NCBI GenBank assembly: GCA_017591395.1
Contig: WEDG01003347.1
Span: forward strand, 1 to 64,000
Origin: Schistocephalus solidus
Taxonomy: Eukaryota > Platyhelminthes > Cestoda > Diphyllobothriidea > Diphyllobothriidae
Reading direction: 5' to 3'
Length of the DNA stretch: 64,000 nt
The number at the start of each line of letters is the position of its first letter. The stretch's first letter is position 1. Made by a program: the position numbers and the translations under genes. Below the pieces are notes generated by a model. The model searched no databases. It worked only from the letters and a program-made list of their open reading frames with translations, and was not told the DNA's origin. Positions 1-9,374 of this stretch are shown here, in pieces.

Positions 1-177
1 CACAACGGAACATCCATGTTCCTTAGCCAGATCGGTGAACACCTCACTATCATAATTCATAGTCCCGATCGCAAAACCGACAAAACAACGGACTCGTGGC
101 TCAATCGGTAGAGTGTTACACTCAATGACCAAAGGTCGCCGGTTCGAATCTCGGGTGATCCACACCCGGTTGGGTAT

Positions 178-222
178 GACTGGCTGATGACGGCAAATAA
201 GCCAGAAATGGCCATTCCGGTC
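178..222 (+). ncRNA. Hammerhead-like ribozyme, array unit 1
   Basis: Stem I GACTGG (178-183) pairs with CCGGTC (217-222), including one G-U. Core CTGATGA is at 184-190 and GAAA at 205-208. Stem II is GGC/GCC around AAATAA. Stem III is a short A-U, U-A stem closed by GGCC. The predicted cleavage site follows 216 (ATT). The base next to the core is C opposite A, where active hammerheads normally have G-C. An outer GGG/CCC pairing beyond an internal loop extends stem I. Confidence 0.72.
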
Positions 223-490
223 TCCCTTGTCTTTGTCGGTTCCAACTATCATCATATTCCCCCAAGTTGCTATGCAACTGCACTGCGAGGGCTCTAAAGT
301 GAGCTCCAGGGCACAACGGAACATCCATGTTCTAGCCAGATCGGTGAACACCTCACTCATCATAATTCATAGTCCCGATCGCAAACCGACAAAACAAAGG
401 GACTCGTGGCCTCAATGGTAGAGTGTTACACTCAACGACCAAAGGTCGCGGGTTCGGAATCTCGGGTTATCCACACCCGGATTGAGGTAT

Positions 491-535
491 GACTGGCTGA
501 TGACGGCAAATAAGCCAGAAATGGCCATTCCGGTC
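491..535 (+). ncRNA. Hammerhead-like ribozyme, array unit 2
   Basis: Same architecture as unit 1: CTGATGA at 497-503, GAAA at 518-521, stem I strands at 491-496 and 530-535, predicted cleavage after 529. Stem II is GGC/GCC with a 6-nt loop. Confidence 0.72.
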
Positions 536-801
536 TCCCTTGTCTTTGTCGGTTCCATCTTATCATCATATTCCCCAAAGTGGTATGCAACTCCCTGAGA
601 GGGCTCTAAAGTGAGCTCCAGGGCACAACGGAACATCCATGTTCCTTAGCCAGATCGGTGAACAGCTCACTATCATAATTCATAGTCCCGATCGCAAACC
701 GACAAAACAACGGACTCGTGGCTCAATGGTAGAGTGTTACACTCAATGACCAAAGGTCGCGGGTTCGAATCTCGGGTGATCCACACCCTGGGATTGGGTA
801 T

Positions 802-846
802 GACTGGTTGATGACGGCTAATAAGCCAGAAATGGCCATTCCGGTC
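802..846 (+). ncRNA. Hammerhead-like fold with mutated core, array unit 3
   Basis: The core reads TTGATGA (808-814): the conserved C3 is T. All pairing stems are otherwise intact (stem II GGCT/AGCC). Change of C3 is expected to abolish cleavage, so this copy is probably inactive. Confidence 0.7.
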
Positions 847-1115
847 TCCCCTTGTCTTTCGTCGGTTCCCACCTTATCATCATATTCCCCCAAGTTACTA
901 TGCAACTGCCTGCGAGGGCTCTAAAGTGAGCTCCAGGGCACAACGGAACATCCATGTTCCTTAGCCAGATCGGTGAACACCTCACTATCATAATTCATAG
1001 TCCCGATCACAAACCGACAAAACAACGGACTCGTGGCTCAATGGTAGAGTGTTACACTCAATGACCAAAGGTCGCGGGTTCGAATCTCGGGTGATCCACA
1101 CCCGGGATTGGGTAT

Positions 1116-1160
1116 GACTGGCTGATGACGGCTAATAAGCCAGAAATGGCCATTCCGGTC
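1116..1160 (+). ncRNA. Hammerhead-like ribozyme, array unit 4
   Basis: CTGATGA at 1122-1128, stem II GGCT AATA AGCC, GAAA at 1143-1146, stem I GACTGG/CCGGTC at 1116-1121 and 1155-1160. Predicted cleavage after 1154. This is one of the cleanest copies in the array. Confidence 0.75.
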
Positions 1161-1426
1161 TCCCTTGTCTTTGTCGGTTCCACCTTATCATCATATTCCC
1201 CAAGTTGCTATGCAACTGCCTGCGAGGGCTCTAAAGTGAGCTCCAGGGCACAACGGAACATCCATGTTCCTTAGCCAGATCGGTGAACACCTCACTATCA
1301 TAATTCATAGTCCCGATCGCAAAACCGACAAAACAACGGACTCGTGGCTCAATGGTAGAGTGTTACACTCAATGACCAAAGGTCGCGGGTTCGAATCTCG
1401 GGTGATCCACACCCGGGATTGGGTAT

Positions 1427-1472
1427 GACTTGGCTGATGACGGCTAATAAGCCAGAAATGGCCATTCCGGTC
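1427..1472 (+). ncRNA. Hammerhead-like ribozyme with stem I insertion, array unit 5
   Basis: Core intact (CTGATGA 1434-1440, GAAA 1455-1458), but stem I has one extra T (GACTTGG), a bulge that may weaken folding. Predicted cleavage after 1466. Confidence 0.68.
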
Positions 1473-1739
1473 TCTCCCTTGTCTTTGTCGGTTCCACCTT
1501 ATCATCATATTCCCCAAGTTGCTATGCAACTGCCTGCGAGGGCTCTAAAAGTGAGCTCAGGGCACAACGGAACATCCATGTTCCTTAGCCAGATCGGTGA
1601 ACACCTCACTATCATAATTCATAGTCCCGATCGCAAACCGACAAAACAACGGACTCGTGGCTCAATGGTAGAGTGTTACACTCAATGACCAAAGGTCGCT
1701 GGTTCGAATCTCGGGTGATCCACACCTGGGATTGGGTAT

Positions 1740-1784
1740 GACTGGCTGATGACGGCTAATAAGCCAGAAATGGCCATTCCGGTC
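1740..1784 (+). ncRNA. Hammerhead-like ribozyme, array unit 6
   Basis: CTGATGA at 1746-1752, GAAA at 1767-1770, stem I strands at 1740-1745 and 1779-1784, stem II GGCT AATA AGCC. Predicted cleavage after 1778. Confidence 0.74.
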
Positions 1785-2047
1785 TCCCTTGTCTTTGTCG
1801 GTTCCACCTTATCATCATATTCCCCAAGTTGCTATGCAACTGCCTGCGAGGGCTCTAAAGTGAGCTCCAGGGTACAACGGAACATCCATGTTCCTTAGCC
1901 AGATCGGTGAACACCTCACTATCATAATTCATAGTCGATCGCAAACCGACAAAACAACGGACTTGTGGCTCAATGGTAGAGTGTTACACTCAATGACCAA
2001 AGGTCGCGGGTTCGAATCTCGCGATCCCACACCCGGGATTGGAGTAT

Positions 2048-2092
2048 GACTGGCTGATGACGGCCAATAAGCCAGAAATGGCCATTCCGGTC
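2048..2092 (+). ncRNA. Hammerhead-like ribozyme, array unit 7
   Basis: CTGATGA at 2054-2060, GAAA at 2075-2078, predicted cleavage after 2086. Stem II is GGC/GCC with loop CAATAA, a third stem II variant within the array. Confidence 0.72.
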
Positions 2093-2118
2093 TCCCTTGT
2101 CTTTGTCGGTTCCACCTT

Positions 2119-2121
<3 letters not shown>

Positions 2122-2155
<34 letters not shown>
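2122..2155. repeat. (TA)n microsatellite
   Basis: About 16 TA units. The tract begins directly at the ATCAT motif near the end of array unit 7 and abuts the 0.85-kb duplicated repeat that starts at 2156. Confidence 0.95.
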
Positions 2156-2158
<3 letters not shown>

Positions 2159-2998
2159 TGATTATGATTTTTCGCCAATACCCATCAGGATATGAATAAG
2201 GCTGTGTTAGGTCAGTTATTGTAGGAATCCCGCTATATTGGCGCTGAATATTTTCAGAAATAAACATATCTGCGAAGAAATTCTTGCTACTATGTGGATA
2301 AGCCTCACCCGTTGCCTATGCTTCCTTCTTTTTGATGCACTTACAGGGTTAAAGGTAGCCGCCACACAGGTCTACCACGACAGGGTTGACTGCGAATAAA
2401 AGTATGGAAAAAATTGTAGGCCTCTTCAGTTGACTTTCAAAACAAGTCTACAATGGATGCCAATCAACGCCGGTCTACTAAGGCGTGCCAACGAGCCCAT
2501 ATGCTAGCCAGTGCAAACGCACCCGCGCATATTTCAGCCGTGGTGACGAATGGCAGTGACTTGAGTTTCGCAAGTTCGCGTGCACTTGTGGGCTGCCAGT
2601 CCTCGACCGAGCGCGGACAGAACTAGATCTAGTCGGGCTTACAGTGGGTTGAGGGATGGGCGGGTGCAAAACTGCTTGAGTTGTGCGCAACTCGGTACAT
2701 CGTTTCGAGTACAAACAGGTAACCGGATCATAACTGGTGCACCTGCACCAGTGGGGCATTGGTGGACTAGACCTGGGGCAATGCACTTAACTTGCTGTCA
2801 GAATTGTAGTGGGGGTTAAGGTAATGGAAGCAAGTAGCATAAAAGACCTCATAAGAACTGAAATGGAGCCGCCCAGAAAATCTTATTAGCACCCTGTACT
2901 TTTCTCCTACAAACGGAGGCGTATTACAGGTTCGTTAAACAAATGTATCACTTTTGAAAATGGGGCAGTCAAGTAGAATGCATTACCCGATTTGAATG
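2156..2998. repeat. Near-identical dispersed repeat, copy 1
   Basis: This stretch is almost identical to 9373-10247; copy 2 has a short A-rich insertion near 9630-9660. It starts just after a (TA)n tract in both copies, and identity collapses after the shared ACCCGATTTGAATG. It holds a short open frame on each strand (2580-2819 plus, 2478-2786 minus), both preserved in the other copy, but neither resembles a family I recognise. Identity of the DNA explains their conservation. Probably part of a recently active mobile element of unknown class. Confidence 0.85.
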
Positions 2999-5250
2999 TA
3001 AATTATAAACTCTTAAACGTGATTGCCTATCAAAATGAGTACAAACAAGAATATTTTGCTTATGTTTTTCATAAAATATATTTGAATTTATAAGTGTATG
3101 GCAAATGTAGGGTAAAAGCTTATGATACCTAACTAGTCATTTTTTTATCGTGTGAGATTTGTTGGGAAGTCGAAAACACGTTCATTCAAAAGCTGATATC
3201 CTAATTTATCTGACATATCTGAAGATTATGTTCCAAAACAATAGATAGCACAATTCCACTTACATTTCCTTATCCGAAACATTCCATGCAATCGGTCACT
3301 GACTGTAAATTCCGGAAGCAGACCATACATGCACTATTTGCCGTGTCAAAATTGTGTCCATGAAAGCAGCCTTATATCAATTCAAACATTTTACGTTCAC
3401 TTTCAAGGCTTAAAAATTTTGGATTCATTTTCAAAGCATAAAAATCGAACCATGGACATGTTCCATTTGCATCCAAATATGTGTTTCCATACGTGAATTG
3501 AGGCCCAACGATTAGCGAAAATGACCGGATTAGGCGATCCAGATTTAAGATATGGCTACAGAATAAAACGGCTTTATTTGAAATTGGATCATGGAAGAAA
3601 GCCCTTTCAATCTGAATAAATATCTTGCAAATCAAAAAAAGCGTTTCGCGAGTCCAAGAAGCTGAATTCCCCCCATCTCTTTCTATCGTACCTTCACTGT
3701 TCCCCTTTCGTTCGGAGCAACGTTCCTAAAAAAAAAGGTTTTAATAGCCTTACAAATGAATTTGTCAAGCTAGTGCGTACAGTTGTGGAGACCTGATGCG
3801 TAGCATGGTGGCAGCATAAATTGGCAGCTATCTTAATGACTAGATCAATGTGGAAGCTGGTAAGGTGAGCTTTCAAAATGCGAATAACTTCATTAAATTC
3901 GTATTTCAAGTGACTCTCGGGTCGGTCTGCTCTGGTCTTTTAACTCTATATTAGTGGATCTGGTACCATTCAACAGCGTAAAGACCGCGTTGGTATGAAA
4001 TTCAGGAGTAGAATTTTAGCATATCGCATGCTATTGTTGAAAAAGCTGTAAGTTGGGATATTTATGAAACATTATTTTTCTTATAAGGTGAAAAGTCTAT
4101 CATTTTCAGGTTTTAAGTTCGGCTGTGGAATGAGTAAAAACTCTTCGTATATTTGAAACTACGAAAAATTACCAATTAAATACCTTTCAGTAAGATGAAA
4201 CTACAAATCGTCTGCTGGGAATATAATTAAAAATTCTTGTCTGGAGTGATAAGACACGTCAAAAAAATTCATCATTTTAACGTTTTTATGTAAAATCGGA
4301 TGCACAGTCGAATGCTCTAAAACAGGAAGCTTTGAAGTATTAAATATAATAATGCTAACTGGTTGATGTGGATCGAGCGGCACGGCATTGGATAACGTCA
4401 CTCAACAATGACGTCGTAAGTCAAATATGCCCAGTCATCGTTTCAAATCGAACTTGGAGAAAGATTGTAAATTAAATTTTCTTTTAAAACGTGTCGGGAG
4501 GCTATTTGACAGTTATATATCTTATAATTAAAGTCTAAATCCCTTTGTGTCACACTGTCCGTCTTTTATATACAAAACGCGATTTGCACTAGAAATAAGA
4601 AATCACTCTATTTTGGTACACTGGCAATTAGTGATGTCCCTGAAAGGAGATTTTGGTATGTCTTTTAAGAGAAGATGTAACAAACTTTTGAATACGAAAT
4701 ATTTTCTTCAGTGGTTTTATTATCCTTGAATGCTATGCTTCATTTTACTCGCTTTTTAGAAAGATATTGAAATGGTTTGCTTTCATGATAGTCTTTTTGA
4801 ATTAGTGATGAAACGATCGTTACCCAGCAAGAGAGAGATCAATACTTTAAGGCTGAACAAACTGTCTCAGCGTTTTAAGAAGAAGAACGGCTAAGCAGTA
4901 TACGGAGTTCGTTAACAAGTTCCTTCATCAAAAATAAACTTTCCGCAGACCGGACGGAACGGATTGGAAAAATGATGCTTTACCGGTTAAACAGGTGGAT
5001 AAAACGTATTCAACTAGTTCGCATCCTTGCAAAATCCTATGATTTATATTCGATAATATGCTAGGTTATTAGCGTCATACGTTGCGTCTCAACTTTTTTT
5101 TGCTCGCACTTACTGGTAGCTAACTTATATGCTATGCGTGACTGGTTGCCTCGTTCTGATTTTGACTAAATTGTATTCAGCCGTCTTATCGTTTTATTAC
5201 AGTTCCAATTTTTTGTTATGTGGGTTGCTACTGTTTTTTCCTTGTTCTGG
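2999..5250. repeat. Older diverged repeat block, copy 1
   Basis: Patches align collinearly with 10780-12290. Examples are the TTCAAAAGC..GATATCCTAATTTATCTG region (3185) with 10845, GACCATACATGCACTATTT (3322) with 10995, the GGATCATGGA region (3585) with 11313, and GATGAAACGATCGTTA (4807) with 11943. By eye, similarity is moderate with many indels. A third copy begins near 63640. Open frames inside are short and not family-like. Probably a decayed transposon of unknown type. Confidence 0.7.
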
Positions 5251-6230
5251 TGCAATAATGCTATGTGTGGATTCGAAAAAAACCTCCGTTTAGTTCCCAT
5301 GACAGGATAATTTAAAGTAAAGTCCCTAATTCAGTGATCTGATTGGTAACACTATTGTACTCTCTAGTATTCAACATCCTACTTCTCTGATAACATTTTA
5401 CAAAGCCTTTGTTTTCTAAAGTCAATGGGTCGGGTATTTACTTATCCACGATGCCATTCGTTGTCACCATGATCAAAATACTATTGATTTTTTGCCAAAG
5501 TATTTTCGTTTTTCCTGCCTTATTGAAATACGAAAAAGTTATACAGACGGAATTAGCGAAAAAAGCACCTGTTGGTTTTCCCAGTTTTGCATTGTTTATG
5601 CATTACGGAAAGGCCCGATGTTCCCGCATAAGGAGAATTACTTCGAGGGGTTCATGCATGCCCCAGGAGGTAGTTGAGAAGAAGTGGATGCGATTGCTGA
5701 AAGAAGTTTCGGATTCCCGCTCGAACCTCCTAACATAGACAGCATCAGGTACGGTTACTTCATACACAGAGAGTTCTGGTATGTATGGGATGCAGTCACT
5801 ATGCTTCTACATACCTATGCTAATTAATGGCTCCTCTTTCATCGAGGATAGTTGCTCCGACGAGCGGCATGCGGGTTGTTATCTGCTTAAATTTTATCAC
5901 GCATCCAGGTGGTTGGCATGATGATGGCTCTGCCACCAGGCTCACCGACATTGGCCATGGAAACTGCGTTCACCTGCGCGCTCCTGCGTAGCTAATGACT
6001 TTGGCCAAACTAATACTCAACCCCGAATATGGTTTAGGGAGGTCGTTGCACTTTTTAATAGGTTGGGACCCTAAGAACTAACCTCAACGCAAAACGGTAA
6101 CGCAAACCATCAACTTACGCCCATCGATAACATTTATGTGCCCCGCCCCCACCCCCACCCCTCCTCCCAACGCCACCCGTCAGGACACATGAATAGAGAC
6201 ACACCTCCAATTTTGCCCCCGTAAGGCACG
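5251..6230. other. No recognisable gene; unannotated
   Basis: A 109-codon frame at 5409-5738 (plus) has no motif I recognise, and a second overlapping frame at 5492-5677 reads equally well, so I treat both as chance or decayed frames. A C-rich tract (CCCCGCCCCCACCCCCACCC) lies near 6140. Confidence 0.4.
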
Positions 6231-6420
6231 TAGCTGCGTACATATCCTCGTGTCCTATCCTTAACAATAACCCTAACCATAACAGGTACTGATGCATTGT
6301 ATGTTCACCTAGACACTATCTTTACCTTACCCTAAACACTTACCGCCACCTGTTGTACAGGTGATTCCTCTTCCCGTCTCCTGTAGTGGAGGCGTATAAA
6401 ATGCCCCAACATTTAACACT
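6231..6420. repeat. Dispersed repeat with degenerate telomere-like CCTAAC words
   Basis: Contains AATAACCCTAACCATAACAG and ACCCTAAACACTTACC, followed by an ACCTGTTGTACAGGTGATTCC segment and a GTGGAGGCGTAT segment that recur beside the similar stretches near 10135, 20640 and 23330. Interpreted as one dispersed family carrying internal telomere-like hexamers, not a chromosome end. Confidence 0.5.
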
Positions 6421-8529
6421 TACCTTATACTTATTCTTTACTCTTACTTTAACAAATAACTCCATTCTTTCTGAAAAATGATCGCAACGTCACTGGAAGA
6501 GCAGACGTCTTATTTCTGCGATCTGCCCGATTTCATCCAAATGTGCACTGGCTGCTGCGTCTTAGAATTACGCACAAGGATTCAGTAGACTCAGAATGAT
6601 GTGTTCAGCCAGTAGAAATTCATGAACTGTGTGTCCTGAATTCATCTCTTTCCGACTTACACATTTTATCAAGCTTCAGCATCTGTGGGGTTTGCCTTGA
6701 AGCACATTAATCGGAGCATGCGTGGCAATGTATTGACAATCAATGAAGTGAAAAGTTTGGAAATGTATGTCAACGGTCGACAATTGCACTCTGTCCGACG
6801 GCGCTAATTTTTTGCACATGCAACCATGCATATCTGCATTCGGAAAATGCCTGCGGCTTAGAAACTGTCATTATCACTTTTTTGTTTCTTTGCACTACTG
6901 CCATGCAAAGCAGAGCACAGAAAAAGGTAAAATGTGAACTTATGGAACACAAACAAATTTCTGCAAACAACTGTGAGCATGAGATTGTCTTTTTCTTCGA
7001 TTCCTTCTCCAAACTATCTCAGCAATAAAACAGAATTCCGTATTTTTAAGGTACACCGGAAACAGTTATCCAAGACAATTCCTGGTGAAAATTGACGGTA
7101 AAATGCTTGACAGTTTGATCAGCGTGAGTGACGATGTCCAACTTGTGACCCGTGGCAGAGTGACGGCGGGTACGGTGACTTGAATTAATTTATAATGATA
7201 AATGACTTGCGCAGAATGTATCTCACTCTCACCTCCCTTGCCCACCTAAACCCTGTGTAAGTGCACATTCAAGAAGACCAGAGACGGCATCAGCAGCAGT
7301 GGCTGACAAAGTCAAGCATCATGCCTGCGGATTTCATACAATGGGCCTCGTTCCAACAAAACAAAGCGAACTGGGATCCCAACTAAGTGGAAGTTCCACA
7401 GAGGCCACATTAGGTGGGCGCCGTTGCAGCTTGACTCTCCATCTGAAACAGAGGACCCAATTATCCTGTCAGCTGTTAGACTCCCAAGCCAAGGCTGTAT
7501 AGCGCAACGTTGTAATTTAGAAGCGCGTCACATTGTTCCTAGCAAGGAATATCCACCCCACAACGACCCACATTCCTTCCATCTCTCAGGCGCTAGTTCA
7601 CAATCCAAACCAGTCGGTTTCTGATGCGGGAATGGAGTGCAGGACACGTACACATTGAAACAAGTCTCACTTTTTTGACGTTTAGCAGCCAAAATCGGTA
7701 TCTAGCTCAGGGTTATAGCATGAGCATATAAACAGCACAAGGCAAGCCAAGGGCACTGCCCAACTTACGCTCTGTATGCCTAAAGAACCACCGGTTAAAC
7801 CTAGGTCATCGGCGTGGTGGGTAGCAACATCCTTGTCTCCAGTAGTGGGTGTTTGGGTGTTTAAAGTGGGCACGAAGGCTAGGCTTTTGTTACCGTTTAT
7901 TATTTCTTTGTAAGTCCCTGTTTGCTTCTTTTCACTTTCTGACTTTGCCCATAACCCTCACCCAGAGTTTCCGTGTTTCGATGCTGCATGAATCGTGTGT
8001 CCGATGTACCGAACAGAGTTATTTTAAGACAACTCCTGCCTTAATATTCTGTCTGGTTTGAATCAAAACTCTGGCATCCACAAACTTTAAGGTCATCTTA
8101 CACAAACAGCTCTTAATAGAGTGAGCTATATGGCCAAAAGGCCTCGCCTACAATTTGAAAGCGTCTCCTTAAGTGAGTTGGTTTTCAAAATTCAGCGCAA
8201 ATTATTGTACGCACACCCAACAACTCCAGAGGACTTGGTTTGACGGCAAGATTGAGCTTTTGAAGAAGAAATTGTGGATTTCTACTGCATTACCTTCCCT
8301 TCTATGAATGCTGCTGGCGTGTTTGTATCAAACCTTATAAGTATTAAAGAATTATTTGTTGCTAAATTGTTGTTCAATTATTCGGATTTACACAGGTATG
8401 TTGCTAAGGGTGCAACAGGCAAGACGCAGACAGCTGTTTAATGGTTATTACCGATCATCAGTATGCCATACGCCTTTCTGCAGTGAGGTATATATAAAAG
8501 TTGATAACAGACATACATTTATACTGATA
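6421..8529. other. No recognisable gene; includes a fragment of the GC-rich element
   Basis: I find no supported coding sequence. 7400-7445 (GAGGCCACATTAGG...GCCGTTGCAGC) matches the end of the GC-rich dispersed element seen at 42450-42480. The remaining frames (for example 7299-7502 and 7849-8061) have no family features. Confidence 0.4.
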
Positions 8530-8765
8530 AGGTTGAAATGACAAAGGCAAGAGAGACCGGGATGACCATTTCTGGCTCATTAGCCATCATCAGCCAGTCA
8601 AACCCAATCCCAGGTGTGGATCAGCAGTGATTCGAGCCGTCAACCTTTGGTCATTCAGTTTAACACTATCATTGAGCCACGGGTCCGTTGTTTTGTCGGT
8701 TACGATCAGGAATAAGAATTATGATAATGTGGTATTCATCGATCTGGTTAAGGAACACGTGTGTA
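8530..8765 (-). mobile_element. tRNA/hammerhead SINE-like element, minus copy
   Basis: Read on the minus strand this contains GTGGCTCAATG (box A), CGGCTCGAATC (box B), then a hammerhead-like fold and a CTTTGTC tail. It is a single dispersed unit, diverged from the tandem array and joined tail-side to a plus-strand partial copy at 8766. Confidence 0.8.
8555..8599 (-). ncRNA. Hammerhead-like ribozyme, dispersed copy
   Basis: On the minus strand: stem I GACTGG/CCGGTC, core CTGATGA, stem II TGGCT AATG AGCCA, GAAA. The site before cleavage is ATC, the preferred NUC form, between 8561 and 8560. The core-proximal stem II pair is U-A, a proper pair unlike the C/A of the array copies. Confidence 0.75.
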
Positions 8766-8943
8766 CCGCTGATGCTGTTTAATAAGCCAGAAATTGCCAT
8801 TCCAGTCTCCTTTGTCTTTTTCGGTTCCATCTTATCAAAATATACCTCAAGTCACTAGGTGACTGACGGTGAGGGCTCTAAAGTCAGCTCCAAGACAAAA
8901 CGGAACATATGTGTTCCTTAACCATATCGATTTACAGAATATT

Positions 8944-8946
<3 letters not shown>
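8766..8946 (+). mobile_element. tRNA/hammerhead SINE-like element, 5'-truncated plus copy
   Basis: Starts inside the ribozyme region (CTGATGC at 8769-8775, GAAA at 8790-8793, CCAGTC at 8802-8807) and continues through the CTTTTTCGGTTCC arm, the GCGAGGGCTC-like tail and the hairpin GGAACATATGTGTTCC. The upstream stem I strand is missing, so the ribozyme cannot be functional. Confidence 0.75.

Positions 8947-8985
<39 letters not shown>
8947..8985. repeat. (TA)n microsatellite
   Basis: About 19 AT units between a plus-strand and a minus-strand copy of the tRNA/hammerhead element. On the minus-strand side it again follows the element's TTATCA end. Confidence 0.95.
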
Positions 8986-8986
<1 letters not shown>

Positions 8987-9285
8987 ATAATGTGGAACCG
9001 ACAAAGACAAGGGAGACCGGAATGGCCATTTCTGGCTTATTAGCCATCATCAGCCAGTCATACCCAATCCCAAGTTTGGAACACCTGGGATTTGAACCCG
9101 CGACCTTTGGTATTTGAGTCGAACGCTCTACCATTGAGCCACGGGCTCGTTGCTTTGTCGGTTGCGATTGGGAATATGATGATAGTGTGTGGCTCACCGA
9201 TCTGCTTAAGGAACATTTATGTTCCGTTGTGTCCTGGAACTCAGACTAGAGTACTCACAGGCAGTCGCATAGCGACATGTAGCAT
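8986..9285 (-). mobile_element. tRNA/hammerhead SINE-like element, best-preserved dispersed copy
   Basis: A full-length unit on the minus strand: hairpin arms GGAACAT/ATGTTCC, AACCGACAAAG arm, tRNA-like head (9078-9148) with box A at 9131-9141 and box B GGGTTCAAATCCC at 9087-9099, hammerhead fold 9015-9059, TTTGTCGGTTCC arm and TTATCA end. The tRNA-like head is closer to a real tRNA than the array units are (D stem GCTC/GAGC), suggesting it lies nearer the ancestral sequence. Confidence 0.85.
9015..9059 (-). ncRNA. Hammerhead-like ribozyme, best-preserved dispersed copy
   Basis: Minus strand: GACTGG, CTGATGA, a 5-bp stem II TGGCT AATA AGCCA, GAAA, short stem III, then CCGGTC closing stem I. 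Predicted cleavage lies between 9021 and 9020 after ATT. Every catalytic core position is conserved and the core-proximal stem II pair is U-A. Confidence 0.78.
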
Positions 9286-9289
9286 ATGT

Positions 9290-9338
9290 TGATAATATGG
9301 TACCCGTGGCTCAATGGTAGAGCGTTCGACTCAAATAC

Positions 9339-9341
<3 letters not shown>
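9290..9341 (+). mobile_element. Truncated tRNA-like head of the SINE-like element
   Basis: Contains CCCGTGGCTCAATGGTAGAG and runs to CAAATACCAAA, then stops at a (TA)n tract before box B. It is a 5' fragment only. Confidence 0.7.

Positions 9342-9372
<31 letters not shown>
9342..9372. repeat. (TA)n microsatellite
   Basis: About 15 TA units, immediately upstream of copy 2 of the near-identical repeat, as at 2122-2155. Confidence 0.95.

Positions 9373-9374
<2 letters not shown>

Larger units (their letters stand above)
97..2019 (+). promoter_or_regulatory. Pol III internal promoters (box A/box B) in each array unit
   Basis: Box A (TGGCTCAATGG or close) lies at 97-108, 407-418, 719-729, 1034-1044, 1345-1355, 1658-1668 and 1966-1976. 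Box B (GGTTCGAATCT or close) lies at 141-151, 451-462, 762-772, 1077-1087, 1388-1398, 1701-1711 and 2009-2019. Units 1 and 2 have 1-nt insertions in box A; unit 2 also has one in box B. The ~70-nt region folds partly as a class I tRNA: the D stem GCTC/GAGT and a 4-bp T stem form. Three acceptor pairs (GGA/TCC) exist, but the anticodon stem is mostly broken, so this is a tRNA-derived promoter and not a functional tRNA. The loop reads CTCAATG with T33 conserved. The parental tRNA is uncertain. Confidence 0.8.
1..2122 (+). repeat. Tandem array of seven ~311-bp tRNA-headed, hammerhead-bearing units
   Basis: The landmark CACAACGGAACATCC recurs at 1, 312, 624, 939, 1249 and 1563, with one variant at 1873, so the period is about 310-315 bp. 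Units are highly similar, differing by single substitutions and 1-nt indels. Each unit carries, in order, a hairpin (GGAACAT CC ATGTTCC), an AACCGACAAA inverted-repeat arm, a tRNA-like head with box A and box B, a hammerhead-like fold, the second arm TTTGTCGGTT, and a tail with GCGAGGGCTCTAAAGTGAGC. The first unit is cut by the window edge. The last unit ends in a (TA)n tract at the point where the other units read ATCATCATATTCCCC. The organisation resembles the Pol III SINE-like Sm-alpha repeats of schistosomes, which are known to encode hammerheads; assignment to the same family is inference. Confidence 0.9.

Noticed and set aside
82..155. Functional tRNA gene in each array unit
   Set aside because: Box A, box B, the D stem and the T stem are present, but the acceptor stem has only three good pairs and the anticodon stem is broken. 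It is a tRNA-derived promoter.
1..2122. CRISPR array
   Set aside because: Units are ~311 bp and similar throughout, with no short-repeat/unique-spacer pattern, and the genome is eukaryotic.
1929..2267. 112-codon minus frame
   Set aside because: It runs through the SINE-like unit and the (TA)n tract, giving a YIYIYI run. Chance frame.
2580..2819. 79-codon frame conserved at 9830-10069
   Set aside because: Conservation is explained by near-identity of the whole DNA segment; it has no motif, and a frame on the other strand is equally conserved.
6231..6345. Chromosome end or telomere
   Set aside because: Words are degenerate and interspersed, and similar patches occur at many internal sites with shared flanks.
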